DNA of 64,000 bases. Source: Misgurnus anguillicaudatus (Eukaryota > Chordata > Actinopteri > Cypriniformes > Cobitidae). The notes under the pieces are model-generated. The model did no database searches. It was not told where the DNA came from and saw only the letters and a program-made list of their open reading frames with translations. Below, piece after piece: positions 31,297-42,725 of the stretch. The stretch is taken from the NCBI RefSeq assembly GCF_027580225.2, contig NC_073360.2:9664501-9728500 (forward strand), read 5' to 3'. Position 1 is the stretch's first letter. Every line of letters starts with the position of its first letter. Both the position numbers and the translations under genes were made by a program.

Positions 31297-32211
31297 GGGT
31301 GATTCTTACGAAAACTTGGTTTTAAAAATGTCAAGCATGAAAATGTAAAAATTGCTTAAATTTACTTTTTTTCCCACCAGCCATTGAAAAACAAAGTCTG
31401 GAGTAAATGGGAACATTAATTTAAAAACTTTTACTTATCATTTAACACTTTTTGTAACATAATTAAAAAAATTAGTCCTAAACAATCTCATTACCGCAAC
31501 AGTCAGAAAACATCAACACTGACATATTTTCAAAATGACATGACAAACCTGAAAGAACATAATTTGGAGATTCTGCACATGCATTTAAAATCAAAGTATT
31601 ATGCTTCTATTAATTAAATTAACATTTAATAAGCATCTCTTGCGGTAATGATAATCAAAATGTGTGCATTCTGAAAAGACAATATTTCAAATTAACTGTA
31701 AAAAAAAAAGATCTTACCTGGTAGCCATCTTGAAGTAACTGGTCCATGTGCTTGGTCACTCAAAATCAAACTTTATTAAAATTCTGTATGTGTGCTTAAA
31801 CTGTTCTCAAAAAGTGTTGTGGAGGATGAGAACATCAGGCATGGACACATCATTTTCCTAATTTTTCTTAATTATTATTATACATGAATATTCAGTAAAT
31901 ATTTTTTCTGTCATCTAAAGTAGTCTAGCAAAACATCCATTAATTTTTTTTCTTAATATTTTTGTGTTAATTTGATTAAATTACAACATAACGCATGTTC
32001 AAACACAGCCGGACACATTGCGGTAATGAGAATTTCAGCAGAAAATGAAATAAAATTACCAATTATAAATTCTTATGTTGAAATCACACATTGTGCAAGG
32101 TAGAACACAGTATTGTGTTAATTCTGATGCTTTTTAATGTTACTATATTACACATTTTAAAGCTAAAATCATTAGTGCCGTGGTGTTTCAATGGTTTCGT
32201 GAGAATCACCC
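31297..32211. mobile_element. 920-bp DNA element, copy 2 (inverted), nested in a hAT element
   Basis: 915 bp, with the same inverted ends and internal motifs as 2907-3826 in reverse order. Target duplication GTGT at 31293-31296 and 32212-32215. The related hAT copy at 48250 carries the single uninterrupted GTGT at 48373-48376, which confirms the boundaries. Confidence 0.9.
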
Positions 32212-33429
32212 GTGTATTAATATTTACTGCCAGGTAAACCTTGCAAAAGATTTAATTTAAATAATCACAACAATGTGTGAAAATTATTTCATAAAGAAAA
32301 AAATTTATGAGATTTAAATGTCAAAGCAATAAAACAGAAAATTAATCATCATAATCGGCACAATTTCTTAGACAATTAACCGCCAGCCAAATTTCATAAC
32401 TGTGACAGCCCTAGCTACGAGCCCAATCTGATTCAAGGTCTCAGCTGAGCTCACGGTTCTCTTCAGGATCTGAACAAAACCAAAGCTGGATAGTCACTTT
32501 TATTGTGGTGATACTTACTTACTCTTTTGGCACTTGTGTTGTGAATGTATACGTTACAAGCCACATTGAAACTCTCATCGCCGACATGAGCAACTTCATT
32601 TGATCATAGCATGCATTAACCACCACTAGGATACAATGTTTTGGCGAATTCAGGATGTGACAAAACAGAAGCTGGATAGCCACTTTTATCATGGCGTGAA
32701 GTCTTTTGTAACACTCTTTTGGTGGAGTGCTAAACTTTTTTTTGCGGGGTCTTAAAGGTCACACATGATATGAGATCTGAGTGTTTCTAAACAAACATGC
32801 CTAGACAGTTCGTTTTGATCTGCCTCTGCTATATCTATGAAACACACGTCACTCTGGCCATGTAAATATTTGATGTAAGTTGCTGTCTCCAATCACTACA
32901 GTTGTCTTTGATGTCCTCAATCGATTTTCCTGTCCTGTGGTCCGTCACACTTTGATCCTGTGATAACCCCTCCTTCAATCAACTGACACACTTTGAAATC
33001 TTTCAAAACAAAGATCTACGAGTACGTCCAGGTCTAATTATTGTAGTTATATTGTATGATGTCAGTATGTTGACTGTCACTAGTTTGAAGTTGCAGTCCA
33101 TAACTTTCTTTTGGTTAAAAATGTAAATCAGTAATTAAACACGTACAATTTGCAATTGTAAGCTTATAATAATTATTTATAAGTTGAGCTGTCAGCTAAG
33201 AAATTTGCAGGCAATGTCAGTTTGATCTCACTGATACAACCCATATAAAGTACGTAAAGTAACCTGCAATCTTATGTTTCAAACAGAGATGGCGATAGGG
33301 AGGCAAAAGTTTCAAATTGCAGCTTCAATTTAAAGTCGCTATGAAACGGAGGTAACGATAATTTAAATTTAAAAGCCCTATTGAAGCCAATTTTTTTTTG
33401 CACATATAAGATTAAGGTCTGAACTTACT

Positions 33430-34093
33430 ATAATCATTATTTTTAGAGGATTTAAAAAATATTTTCTATAGAATTATTTAAATTTTTTAGATTTAGAAAA
33501 AATTATCATTTCCGCAACATGGTTCTACATTAAATATATGCATTTACAAACTCATGTTTCGGTAATGAGAACTAAAAAGTTGTCTAGGCAATACATTTCA
33601 ACTTTTATCTGAAGAGAAAAAATAAGAACTGCTTACCTGGTAGCCATCTTGAGTGTCACAGTCAATTATGTCCCTTCAAACAATTTTTTTTTGAAAATGT
33701 TAGTTCATTGAGGGCTTAAACAATGATTGAAAATTGTTGAGGAGGATGAGAATTTTTTTCTTGGACATTTATATTCTTTATTATTGTCTCAACATTTACC
33801 AATGATCACCAAATACCACATGTTTCTTTACTGTAAATGTTTATAGTATAACATAGAAGCTTTTTTTTAGATTTTTTAATTATAAATATTTTCATGTCAA
33901 AGAACCCAAATCCAGTCATGGACACGTTGCGGTAATGAAAATTTCCCTCTTTAATGTGGAAAAAAACAAAATTGGTTCATATGATGTCATTTGAAATCAT
34001 GTGCTTCTTATTTTAATACTCTTACTTTGCATTTACTTTTTTTATCAAAATGTTTCATGACACCTCATAAGTCCAATTTTGCGAGAATCACCC
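33430..34093. mobile_element. 920-bp DNA element, copy 3, diverged and left-truncated
   Basis: Right end GCGAGAATCACCC at 34081-34093. The CTTACCTGGTAGCCATCTTG block at 33632-33651 and CGGTAATGA-type motifs (near 33508, 33560 and 33927) are kept in the same order as copy 2. The left terminal repeat is not visible, so the left limit is approximate. Confidence 0.7.
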
Positions 34094-34163
34094 AGTTGGG
34101 CCATGTTGCTATTGGCTTTTTTCCAGACCCAGCCCTCCTGCCATACAGTATGACCGGAAGAAG

Positions 34164-34333
34164 GTGTGTTCGACTTCATGCAGCGCCGCAAGAACTGATG
34201 GGTGGATGACGTCAAAGAACAGCGATAGCGATTTGAGAACAATACAAATTTTTTAAATTTGATTCGCTCTCGCTGTACTTTGACGTCATCCGCCTGTCAG
34301 TACGTGCGGCGCCACATGAAGTCAAACAAGCCT
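34164..34333. repeat. inverted repeat with TGACGTCA-like arms
   Basis: Left arm cgacttcatgcagcgccgca, ggatgacgtcaaagaacagcg; right arm is the near complement with the same TGACGTCATCC core. About 65-bp arms and a 25-bp AT spacer. Class unknown. Confidence 0.7.
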
Positions 34334-34343
34334 ATTGTTTTTG

Positions 34344-35815
34344 AGGAGGGGAGGAGATTTGCATTTTTGATTTAAGATTTTTAGGGCACAATGAATTTTA
34401 AAAATGACGCATAAAATCTTTTTTTTTTTTAAATACCACAGTATTCCAAAACAAATTACAGTTTATCATTTCAATTTCATTGCGGATTTAAGTATAAGAT
34501 TTCTGATTTAATATATTTCAATTAAAAAAGTAGAATTTACCTGAAAGCACAAGTTGATGAACTTTTTTATTAAACGGTAATTTAATGCCCTGCAACGTTG
34601 TGGTCAATGTCATGACGTTGTTTACTATTGTGAACAAGAATATTTAATTCCTTGCCGAGTTGAGAACATCAGAGAACTCTGGCATAATCGACATGATTCC
34701 AAGAATAAGATATTTTGGGGGAAGGAGATCTGCATCGAAACGCTGCGTATTGCCCATGAGTCTCCCGCTGGGACTGTTATCAGTCCTTGTACTTCAGTAT
34801 GAAGGATGCTTGCAGATGTCCAAAAGCTCTCACCTCCCCTCTTTCCTCACCCATATCCTGGACAAGCATCCTGGCAACAGCCTTTCTCCAGCACTACGTG
34901 CATACTCATTTAATCCAATGTGATTCCGCTAAAATCATGCCATCGTTATTTTTAAGCTGTGAAAGGAGAGCCGACGGATACAGCAGCACTTCTCAGTCAT
35001 TCCCTCAGGCCGTGGCTGTGTTCTTTTGCTGAAGTTCAGATAAGGCGACGCTCATTAGAGGTTGCATAATGAAACGTTTACTGGAATCCGAGGGCTTCGG
35101 GCCAAAGTCTGGTGCCACTTGTTAGTCAGCAAAACTCCTGCTGTGGAGCGTCAGTGAGACGGGGGCAACATTCCCTCTCTCACGCACTAATGTGACCCGA
35201 ATTACAGAACTCAAGATCTAAGGCCGTGATGTACAGAGGCTTTGCATTTTGGGAAATGTCTTGGTAACTTCCCTTTAGAGCTTTAAACCTCTTTGAACAT
35301 TTCTCTTTCGACCGTTAGGTTAAAGTTTCATTTAATGTACTTCAAGCCTGTTATTATGAATGTTTGATGTGCCGAGTAGTAGTAGCTGTCTTTGAAAACT
35401 GATCATGTGTGTAGAAGCTGTTCGGTTGCACTTTTCTTGAAGGAGTGCATTGTTTGAAAGCCTTTTCTTTGATTAGCTAAGACTATAAATTGTATTGTGG
35501 CATTTCTTGGATGAGTTTCTGTCTCATATCCCAACATAATTTGCGAAGAACATTAAAAGTACTGTAAGTAGAGCCATTTCCCAAAGATGTATAAATCATT
35601 GTTTGACAAAACAACATTGGTTCCAACAATGGCATGAGCTTGGGGGCCGGACTATCTGTTTGACAAACCAATGGTAGATAGGGGGCGTGTTTATTGTTTT
35701 GCCAGTTTTTTTGGTAATGCTAGTAATGCAGAAATCACTTCAGCTTCATGATTATACAAACCAAAATAATCACATTTGGTTCCAGGTTTTACAGACATTC
35801 TCTATATATATATAT
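34344..35815. other. repeat-poor part of foxo1 intron 1
   Basis: 34640-35240 is less AT-rich than its surroundings and matches none of the repeats seen here. Short frames (34660-34923, 34787-35032) have no recognisable domain. It could hold conserved non-coding sequence. Confidence 0.4.
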
Positions 35816-36804
35816 TTTGGTTCCAAAACGTGATAAACGCCATTTTTGAAAAAAAATTAGTTACTGCCAAAATCAGCATTATATCAGGTCAGTAGTTAAA
35901 AGTAAATTCTTAATTTTACGCAAAATCCAATATCCGCCGTGTTATTCTGTCATCTTTTCTCCCTTTTTTCCCAAAATGCGATAAACGCCACTCCCCCTTT
36001 TTTACAGAACGCAATAAATCCCACAGCGCACCATTCACGCAATGTAAACAAACATGGCGGCGTGCTGAGTACATGGAGTCCTAGTTTTCCTCATCTACTT
36101 TGTACTTTGTGATCAACAAACAAAACAAAATAATACTTTAATTGCATTGATAAACCTGTGATGGTTTTCTGTGATGGGAAAGAAACGTAAGCCATCAACA
36201 TCTAATAATTTCCCTGAGAGGCACTCGGGAGACGGGTGCTTGTTCTCCCGACAGCATCAAGCTTCTCATGCTAACACATTGACCCCAGAGGATCTTATGA
36301 AAAACTTTTTCATAATTTTACTCAAAGTCAACGAAAATCGAGCAGGACCAAAAACATTTTACAGCTGATCGCTGTGAAACACGTTAAGCGAAGACGTCAA
36401 GTAACCGCAATGACAGGGTTCTTAATATGACAAAGTAAGTGTTTTGATTAATAAAATTAATGTTTATATTTTTAATAATTGTGTACAACTAGTCAACTAA
36501 ATGAATATAACATGGCAAAGATGAATGCACATTTATATAGGCTATTGATTCAATAGATTTATAGCATTTTGAATAAAAACTTGTCATGGATTTATTGCAT
36601 TTTGGGGAAAAAATAATCAGTTTTTATAATAAATCTTTGAAAATCAATTTATGGATTTGAATTTTTTATGATTTTATAACCTAAAGATGCTGTGTGAAAG
36701 TTTGTAACAGAAAATAGTGGTTTTCATCTTGTCACTTTCTTGGTATAGAAAACACGTTTTTACCAAAATTTGTCAAAATGGATTTATTGCGTTTTGGAAC
36801 CAAA
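35816..36804. mobile_element. foldback-type element with TTTGGTTCCAAAACG ends
   Basis: Ends TTTGGTTCCAAAACGTGATA and GCGTTTTGGAACCAAA. Further AAAAYGCGATAAA-type units at about 35970, 36003 and 36580. A promoter-like gcaatgtaaacaaacatggcg at 36040-36060, then a 65-codon frame (36171-36368) of no known family. (TA)n lies on both sides. Confidence 0.7.
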
Positions 36805-36807
36805 CTC

Positions 36808-36852
<45 letters not shown>
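36805..36852. repeat. (AT)n microsatellite
   Basis: About 19 AT units at 36812-36849, next to the right end of the preceding element. Confidence 0.9.
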
Positions 36853-36853
<1 letters not shown>

Positions 36854-38397
36854 CAATTTGTATTTTGTTTATCAACAGTACGTACTGATCCAACTGTGCT
36901 GAACTTTGCTGAACTCTGATGTAAGAGTGCACCTCGTCCAAGTAAGAGAGGATTGGCAAGTGGACAAGTTACAAAGCCATGTGCAGAATTTCAGCTGCCG
37001 AAGGGTGGGGCTTGGAAGTAGGGGCGTATTTTAGGGCCTGACGGATCCGGCTGGGGTCAGTATGTCTCTCCCCATACCCTCCTGTGCCAATCTGCCTAAA
37101 CGGGCAGGATGGCGTAATCAGCCATACTGTGGTCAAAGCATAAAACATCAACTGGCCGCAGTCTATTACATCCTCAAGATGCTGTTTAGCCGAGATTGCA
37201 TGAGCGAACAGGCCACAAAGCTGCGTGTTGGCAGAGTTGGTGTTTGGGTTTCAACATGTTGTCCCTCCAAAAAGAAAGAGAAAGTTTGGGTGCTGTGACC
37301 GGGTATTATATGACTGTGGAAAGGTTTTACTCAAAAACTGCAGGTACATCCACATGGCTGTTAGTGAGTCAAAACGAGAATGAAGTTGAGTTCAGTGCAC
37401 CGAGATGCAGAGGAAATGCCACATATAACTTCTGTTACTTATAATTTACATCTGGTATTGGTATATATGTTCTGTTTTATGTGGAACATGATAGATTCGA
37501 CACTAAAAATGATAAATAACATACAGTAAATATAAGTGGTATATTCATTTTGGAACTCAGATGTCTCGTCATATACATGCAGGTCTTCCAGACAGATTTT
37601 AGGTAATAAATTACAAACGGACTCAAATATTGAAAATCTTTCCACTGGCAACATTTTCTGCAATTCAACACTTTTGGGTGCCTTACCTACACAAAATTCT
37701 CCAGAGGTCTTCGAGAACTAGCACAACAAAATCCAGCACAAGGTATGTGCACCAACTAGTTTGTTTTCCTCCTCTATGCGAGACTAAAAGCCCATCTGAT
37801 GGTAAGGGCAGACATGCTGGACCATTTAAAACCAAATAGTCATGAAAGTAAGTGAGTCACAGTGAGTCATAGAGTTGTTTGGTATGACTGTAGCTGAGAG
37901 CGATACCAGTGCAAGATGGCTGATGAGGTTGAGCATTTGGTATAAAATTACAATATACTGTAACCTGACACTGCCATAAAAAATGTAAAACCAAATTTTG
38001 CATTTGATACTATATAGATGTTCACGACACAAAGTTCCACTTACTGTACATAGATCATTTATTGAAAATATTCTAATAAATGATACATTCAGGAATCTGC
38101 GTTATGACGAGAGCACAATAACGTGAAAAGACCCGCAATAATTCTGCTGTCATAGAGCTCTGTAGAAAACTTCAGATTTCCATAAAATGTAAATACACTT
38201 CATTCACATTCCCTTCCTACTGTGCGTTCATCTGTTAAATATTTCACTTCATTTGAATATGGTTTTAGCCTTCAGTTACACTCTCAGTCCAACAATGGTT
38301 TTATGTTCAAAGCCATTCCGCAGATTTGTTTTGGATAAAGTGTGTCGCGTGGGCCAGCTAACTATGTTAATTAAATGTTTATCAACTAAGTGCAAGA
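36853..38397. other. foxo1 intron 1, nothing recognised
   Basis: Mixed unique-looking sequence with several short frames (36969-37444, 37439-37839). None shows a domain, splice pair or repeat signature I can name. Confidence 0.35.
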
Positions 38398-38780
38398 GTG
38401 GTGGGCAAAGATTAATCGCGATTAATCACATACAAAAAGAGGTTTTGCATAATATATGAGGGTGTGCTGTGGGTAATTATTATGTGTATATAAATACACA
38501 CGCACATTCATGTTAAGAAACATTTACATGTGTATTAAATGAATACTTTTGTAATATATTCTATATTATATATAATTTAAATGAATACTTTTGTAATATA
38601 TTCTATATTATATATAAATTAACAAAATTGATATATAAATAAAACATTTCTGAAATGTATACAATGTATGTTTCTGTTTAAATATAGATAATAATTACAC
38701 ACAAATAACACAAAAAATATAAAGCAAAAACTCACTTTTATTTTGAATGCGATTAATCGCGATTAATTATTTCCCACCAT
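38398..38780. mobile_element. hAT-like MITE with GATTAATCGCGATTAATCAC ends
   Basis: Inverted ends GTGGTGGGCAAAGATTAATC and its partner GATTAATTATTTCCCACCA, AT-rich centre with a 40-bp internal tandem repeat (about 38535-38625). The subterminal CGCGATTAATC matches the 9697 element, but the outermost bases differ. No clear target duplication. Confidence 0.7.
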
Positions 38781-38894
38781 TACTTTTTACTACTGCTAAG
38801 AGGTTAGCAAAGCAAAACAGAATACATATAGAAGTCGTAAAGCTGCAGTAGCTTAAACTAATTTAGTTGTAAAGGCCCGTTCACACCAAAATTA

Positions 38895-39358
38895 TAATTT
38901 AAAAAATAACTTGAAAAATCACTTAGTTTGCAGCACTTTGACCTTGGCGCCCAGTAACATCATCACTTCTAACTATTCCCCTCTCGCTCAAACGTCCGTC
39001 AATATTACAGCGCCCGAGGTTGAAGTGCTGAAAACTAAGTGCTCTTCCGCCATACAATAGTTCTCTTTTATATCCACTTAAGAAATCGCCACGTTTTATT
39101 TTGTGCCACCATACTTACTCGTGTAACTATTCATGTAACTTTAAATAGGGAAAACATGGAAGTGTTTGGTGGCTTCTAAATTCATCCCTGTTTGGATCCT
39201 AAGGGATGAATGGGGCTAGGCTAAATGCTAACACATTCAAGACGCACTGTACAAAGATTACGTGCACGCATTGAAAAAAAAATAGGTATGTATTAGTTTG
39301 TCTAAGTTGAGGTAAGAACATAGTAAAATATTGAAAAACAGTGGTGTTTTCCTTTAAG
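38895..39358. repeat. dispersed foldback repeat, copy 1 (uninterrupted)
   Basis: Shares taacatcatc, actaagtgctcttccgcc, aatcgccacgttttat and the arm with aacatggaagtgtttggtgg, ttctaaattcatccc with 62488-63440, where the arm is inverted. That implies long inverted ends. It keeps the uninterrupted junction ccag|taacat at 38954. Confidence 0.65.
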
Positions 39359-41212
39359 GAATAGCGTCATCTTACGATATCTATACTTTCCGAGCAATTT
39401 TTATTCAGTGGATGGAACATTGACAGCCAGTCAAAATCCATTTAAATTTAAAGTGCCCATTTAAAAATGTGAAACTGCAGTGCGTGAGCTTAGAATAAAC
39501 ATAACATAACCAGTCTGTTGGTGTGGATGCTTATATAGTTTTGTGTATAGTTGTCATTCATTTTGTGAACCCTTATGGGTGAGAAAAAGTATTGTAAAGT
39601 GAAAAACCAAATGCTGTTTTTGTTTTTAAGATGATTTTGGCCTTTTGGTAAGTATTTGGGTGTGCTTTTATGTAAGTAGGTCAGAAATGCAATTTGTTTA
39701 TACCTCATGATGAAAAGAAAAGCTCCTTCGAAAGAAGACTGAGCCATCACGTCACGTCCTGTTATAAAGAAGAATTTAATGCCGCAGTTGAGTGAAAGAT
39801 GAGGCAGAGATGCTGATAACTGATGATGGGGCCACCCAGAATGATCACAGCGGCCAACACTCATCTTGTTTTGGATGTTTTAGTCTCTTTTTCCTGCGCG
39901 TGTGAGTGAAAGAGACAGAAATATGCGTCTCTACGCTAGCATTCGAGTGTGATTGTACATTATAGCCGTCACTTTTACGAGTCCGCTGGCTGCCGACGAT
40001 CCAAAACCGCAGGCATTACCCTCTCCAGTGTTGTGCAACTCCTGCCCTAAAGCGATTAAACATGGTGCCTGTCAGACTGGCCCACTATTATGACACACAG
40101 ACACACAGTGCCCAACGCAAACACACGCACCCGTACACAGGCGGCATACCATTCACACACAATATTGAAATACACGAGACAGCCAACTTCCGTGTGGGGA
40201 GAACCATGAACAAAAACGGGATGAGTATTTAATTCAGGTCTGCTAAAGAAGATAAAAGGCCTTAAATTTTTATCTGGCGTGCACTCTGGGATTTCCTTTG
40301 ACATCATACATATCGGTCTCCTTAGCTTAAAGAGGGTTTATGTAACTGGTTAGCCCATATGAAATTGATTTGTGAATGTAACCCCGGCTCTCGAACCCTG
40401 TCTGTGCGTGTGTGGCGGCTTTTTTGTGATTGTGAATTCCTGAGCCAGTTGGGCAGATTAAACGTGTGCCCACATGTGCACGCCGTTTTGTTTCAATGAA
40501 TCATTCATGCCATGTCGGTCTGCCGACTCACGGAGGTCGAGGCTTTCGATTGAAAACAAGCGTAGGGATTTTTGAGCCTCTCCGATCTGTTTTGTTTTTT
40601 TTATGTTCGCTTGCTTCATGTTGTTGATGTTTTCATGACCAAGATTTCCATGCGTCACTCTCTTCCTTGCGCCGGCGCTGGGGTTTCCGTGATTCATCCA
40701 AAACTTGGAGTGAAAACTGGAATGACCTCTTAGTGGAATTTGTGCCTGTAGATGTGGCTTTTAATAGAGACACTAATCGTAATATACCGAACATGATTTG
40801 CTGTAAATATTAAATGTGATTGAGAAAAGAAAAAAATGGGTTAAAAACACATAACATGAAACCTGGGTAAAAACATATGACAAAAACATAAGATGCACAA
40901 TATTTAAGTGTTGTTTAAACAAATATAATACTAAATATATAGTTACTCTTAATATTAGGAGTATAATTTATTTTTAAAGACTATGGCTGGATGATATACA
41001 GTAGCTAATATAAATGTATATCTATACATTTTTCATCCCAAAAACTTTGTACCTCCAGAAAGAGAGAATCTTGACCCTAAATAATTTAATTATGATATAG
41101 GAGCAACAACGTTTGATTTCAGTCATTGATTGCACATTGATTTTAATCTTTGGCATGACCGTACTCGATATTAAAGATATCAAGGTTTTATTATCACACA
41201 AAGTTTTTATGA
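39359..41212. other. foxo1 intron 1, nothing recognised
   Basis: Mostly unique-looking. 39850-40740 is less AT-rich, with short frames on the minus strand but no recognised domain or splice structure. Confidence 0.35.
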
Positions 41213-41599
41213 TTTAAAGGTGCAATGTGTAATTTTTAAAAGGAACTCTTGACAGAAATGGAAAATAATATACAAAACTATATTATCAGGGGTGTATAAA
41301 AACCTTTCATAATGAACCGTTATGTTTTATTACCTTAGAATGAGACATTTTTATCTATATACACCGAGGGTCCCCTTACATGGAAGTCGCCGTTTTGTGC
41401 CGCCATGTTTCTACAGAAGCTCTTAACGGACAAACTTTTTATTAAGTTGTTTCCAATGATGACATGTTTGTCCTGTGTCGACTACCGTAGCTTCTCTATG
41501 CGTTTCAAAAGCAAGGGGTGAGCTGTGAACTGAGCTGTTGGTTGCAATTTGCAACCTCACCATTAGATGCCGCTAAAATGTACACACTGCACCTTTAAT
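41213..41599. mobile_element. MITE with AAAGGTGCAGTGTGTAA ends, copy 2 (inverted)
   Basis: Reverse orientation relative to 1854-2204. Shared blocks include the terminal 18 bp, GGGTGTATAAA, GGGTCCCCTT and GCCGCCATGTTTCTACAGAAG-type sequence around 41400. Confidence 0.85.
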
Positions 41600-42283
41600 G
41601 TAGAAAATAGTAGGTCACATTCTACTTCCTGTGTGGACATTAGTGCCCACAAGTTGAAGTTCTCCACAGCTGTTGATGGTGCGTGGCAGCTTGTTGGTGA
41701 CGATGTCATCCCTAAAGGAAAGAGCAGTGACACTGTCGCCAAACGAGTGGCCACTTCCTGTTCTCTTATTTAACCTCAAACACCTATTCATCCACCCCCT
41801 CTCCCAGTTTCCTTTAATCCTTTTCAATGTCTTTCCCCTTCCACATTCCCAATCTCCCACAAAGAACCGTCGGAATGTTACAACAGTTGCGGTGGAATTT
41901 GCATGATGGGTCTTTTGGCTGATGTCTCGTGGAAGCCGAAAGGAATTTAATTCAACATGCAATTATATCTTGGCTCGTGATGTGCACACGTCTTAACTTG
42001 ATATGAACCAGAACATCATGGGCCTGGCTTATGTTTCTACAAATCATCATATGTAGACACTAAATCCCTTTAGTCCTACATCCTTAATTGCTCAATGATC
42101 AAGCAAATCACAGACAGGATAAACTGTAAACTTTGGTATGATGAAAGGATGTATGGCTTACATTTTACCCCAAAAATAATGTTGATTTAATAATGGCATC
42201 AAAACTTTCCTTTGAATGCGAGCGTGCAACACATACTGCTGTGCTGATGCTCTTAGTTTCTTTATTAAGTGTTAAATTCATAA

Positions 42284-42725
42284 TACACTCACCTAAAGGA
42301 TTATTAGGAACACCATGCTCATACTGTGTTTGTTCGCCTTCAGAACTGCCTTAATTCTACGTGGCATTGATTCAACAAGGTGCTGAAAGCATTCTTTAGA
42401 AATGTTGACCCATAATGATAGGATAGCATCTTGCAGTTGATGGAGATTTGTGGGATGCACATCCAGGGCACAAAGCTCCCGTTCCACCACATCCCAAAGA
42501 TGCTCTATTGGGTTGAGATCTGGTGACTGTGGGGGCCATTTTAGTACAGTGAACTCATTGTCATGTTCAAGAAACCAATTTGAAATGATTCGAGCTTTGT
42601 GACATGGTGCATTATCCTGCTGCAAGTAGCCATCAGAGGATGAGTACATGGTGGTCATAAAGGGATGGACATGGTCAGAAACAATGCTCAGTTAGGCCGT
42701 GACATTTAAACAATGCCCAATTGGC
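42284..42725 (-). mobile_element. Tc1/mariner 3' fragment with transposase C-terminus
   Basis: Minus strand. One terminal repeat, TACACTCACCTAAAGGATTA at 42284, is present; the other half is missing from about 42725. The open frame 42658-42293 keeps QQDNAPCHKARIISNW and SPDLNPIEHLWDVVERE. In foxo1 intron 1. Confidence 0.9.

Larger units (their letters stand above)
30656..32413. mobile_element. outer hAT element hosting two nested insertions
   Basis: Ends TAGGGCTGTCACAATGATTA and CTGTGACAGCCCTA; perfect 8-bp target duplication GCTACGAG (30648-30655, 32414-32421). Without its nested insertions (30803-31265 and 31297-32211) it is about 370 bp. An uninterrupted copy is at 48250-48579. Confidence 0.92.

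Noticed and set aside
36171..36368. 65-codon frame starting MMGKKRKPSTS as a small gene
   Set aside because: It is inside a repeat-bounded element and has no known domain or splice partner; listed only as part of that element.
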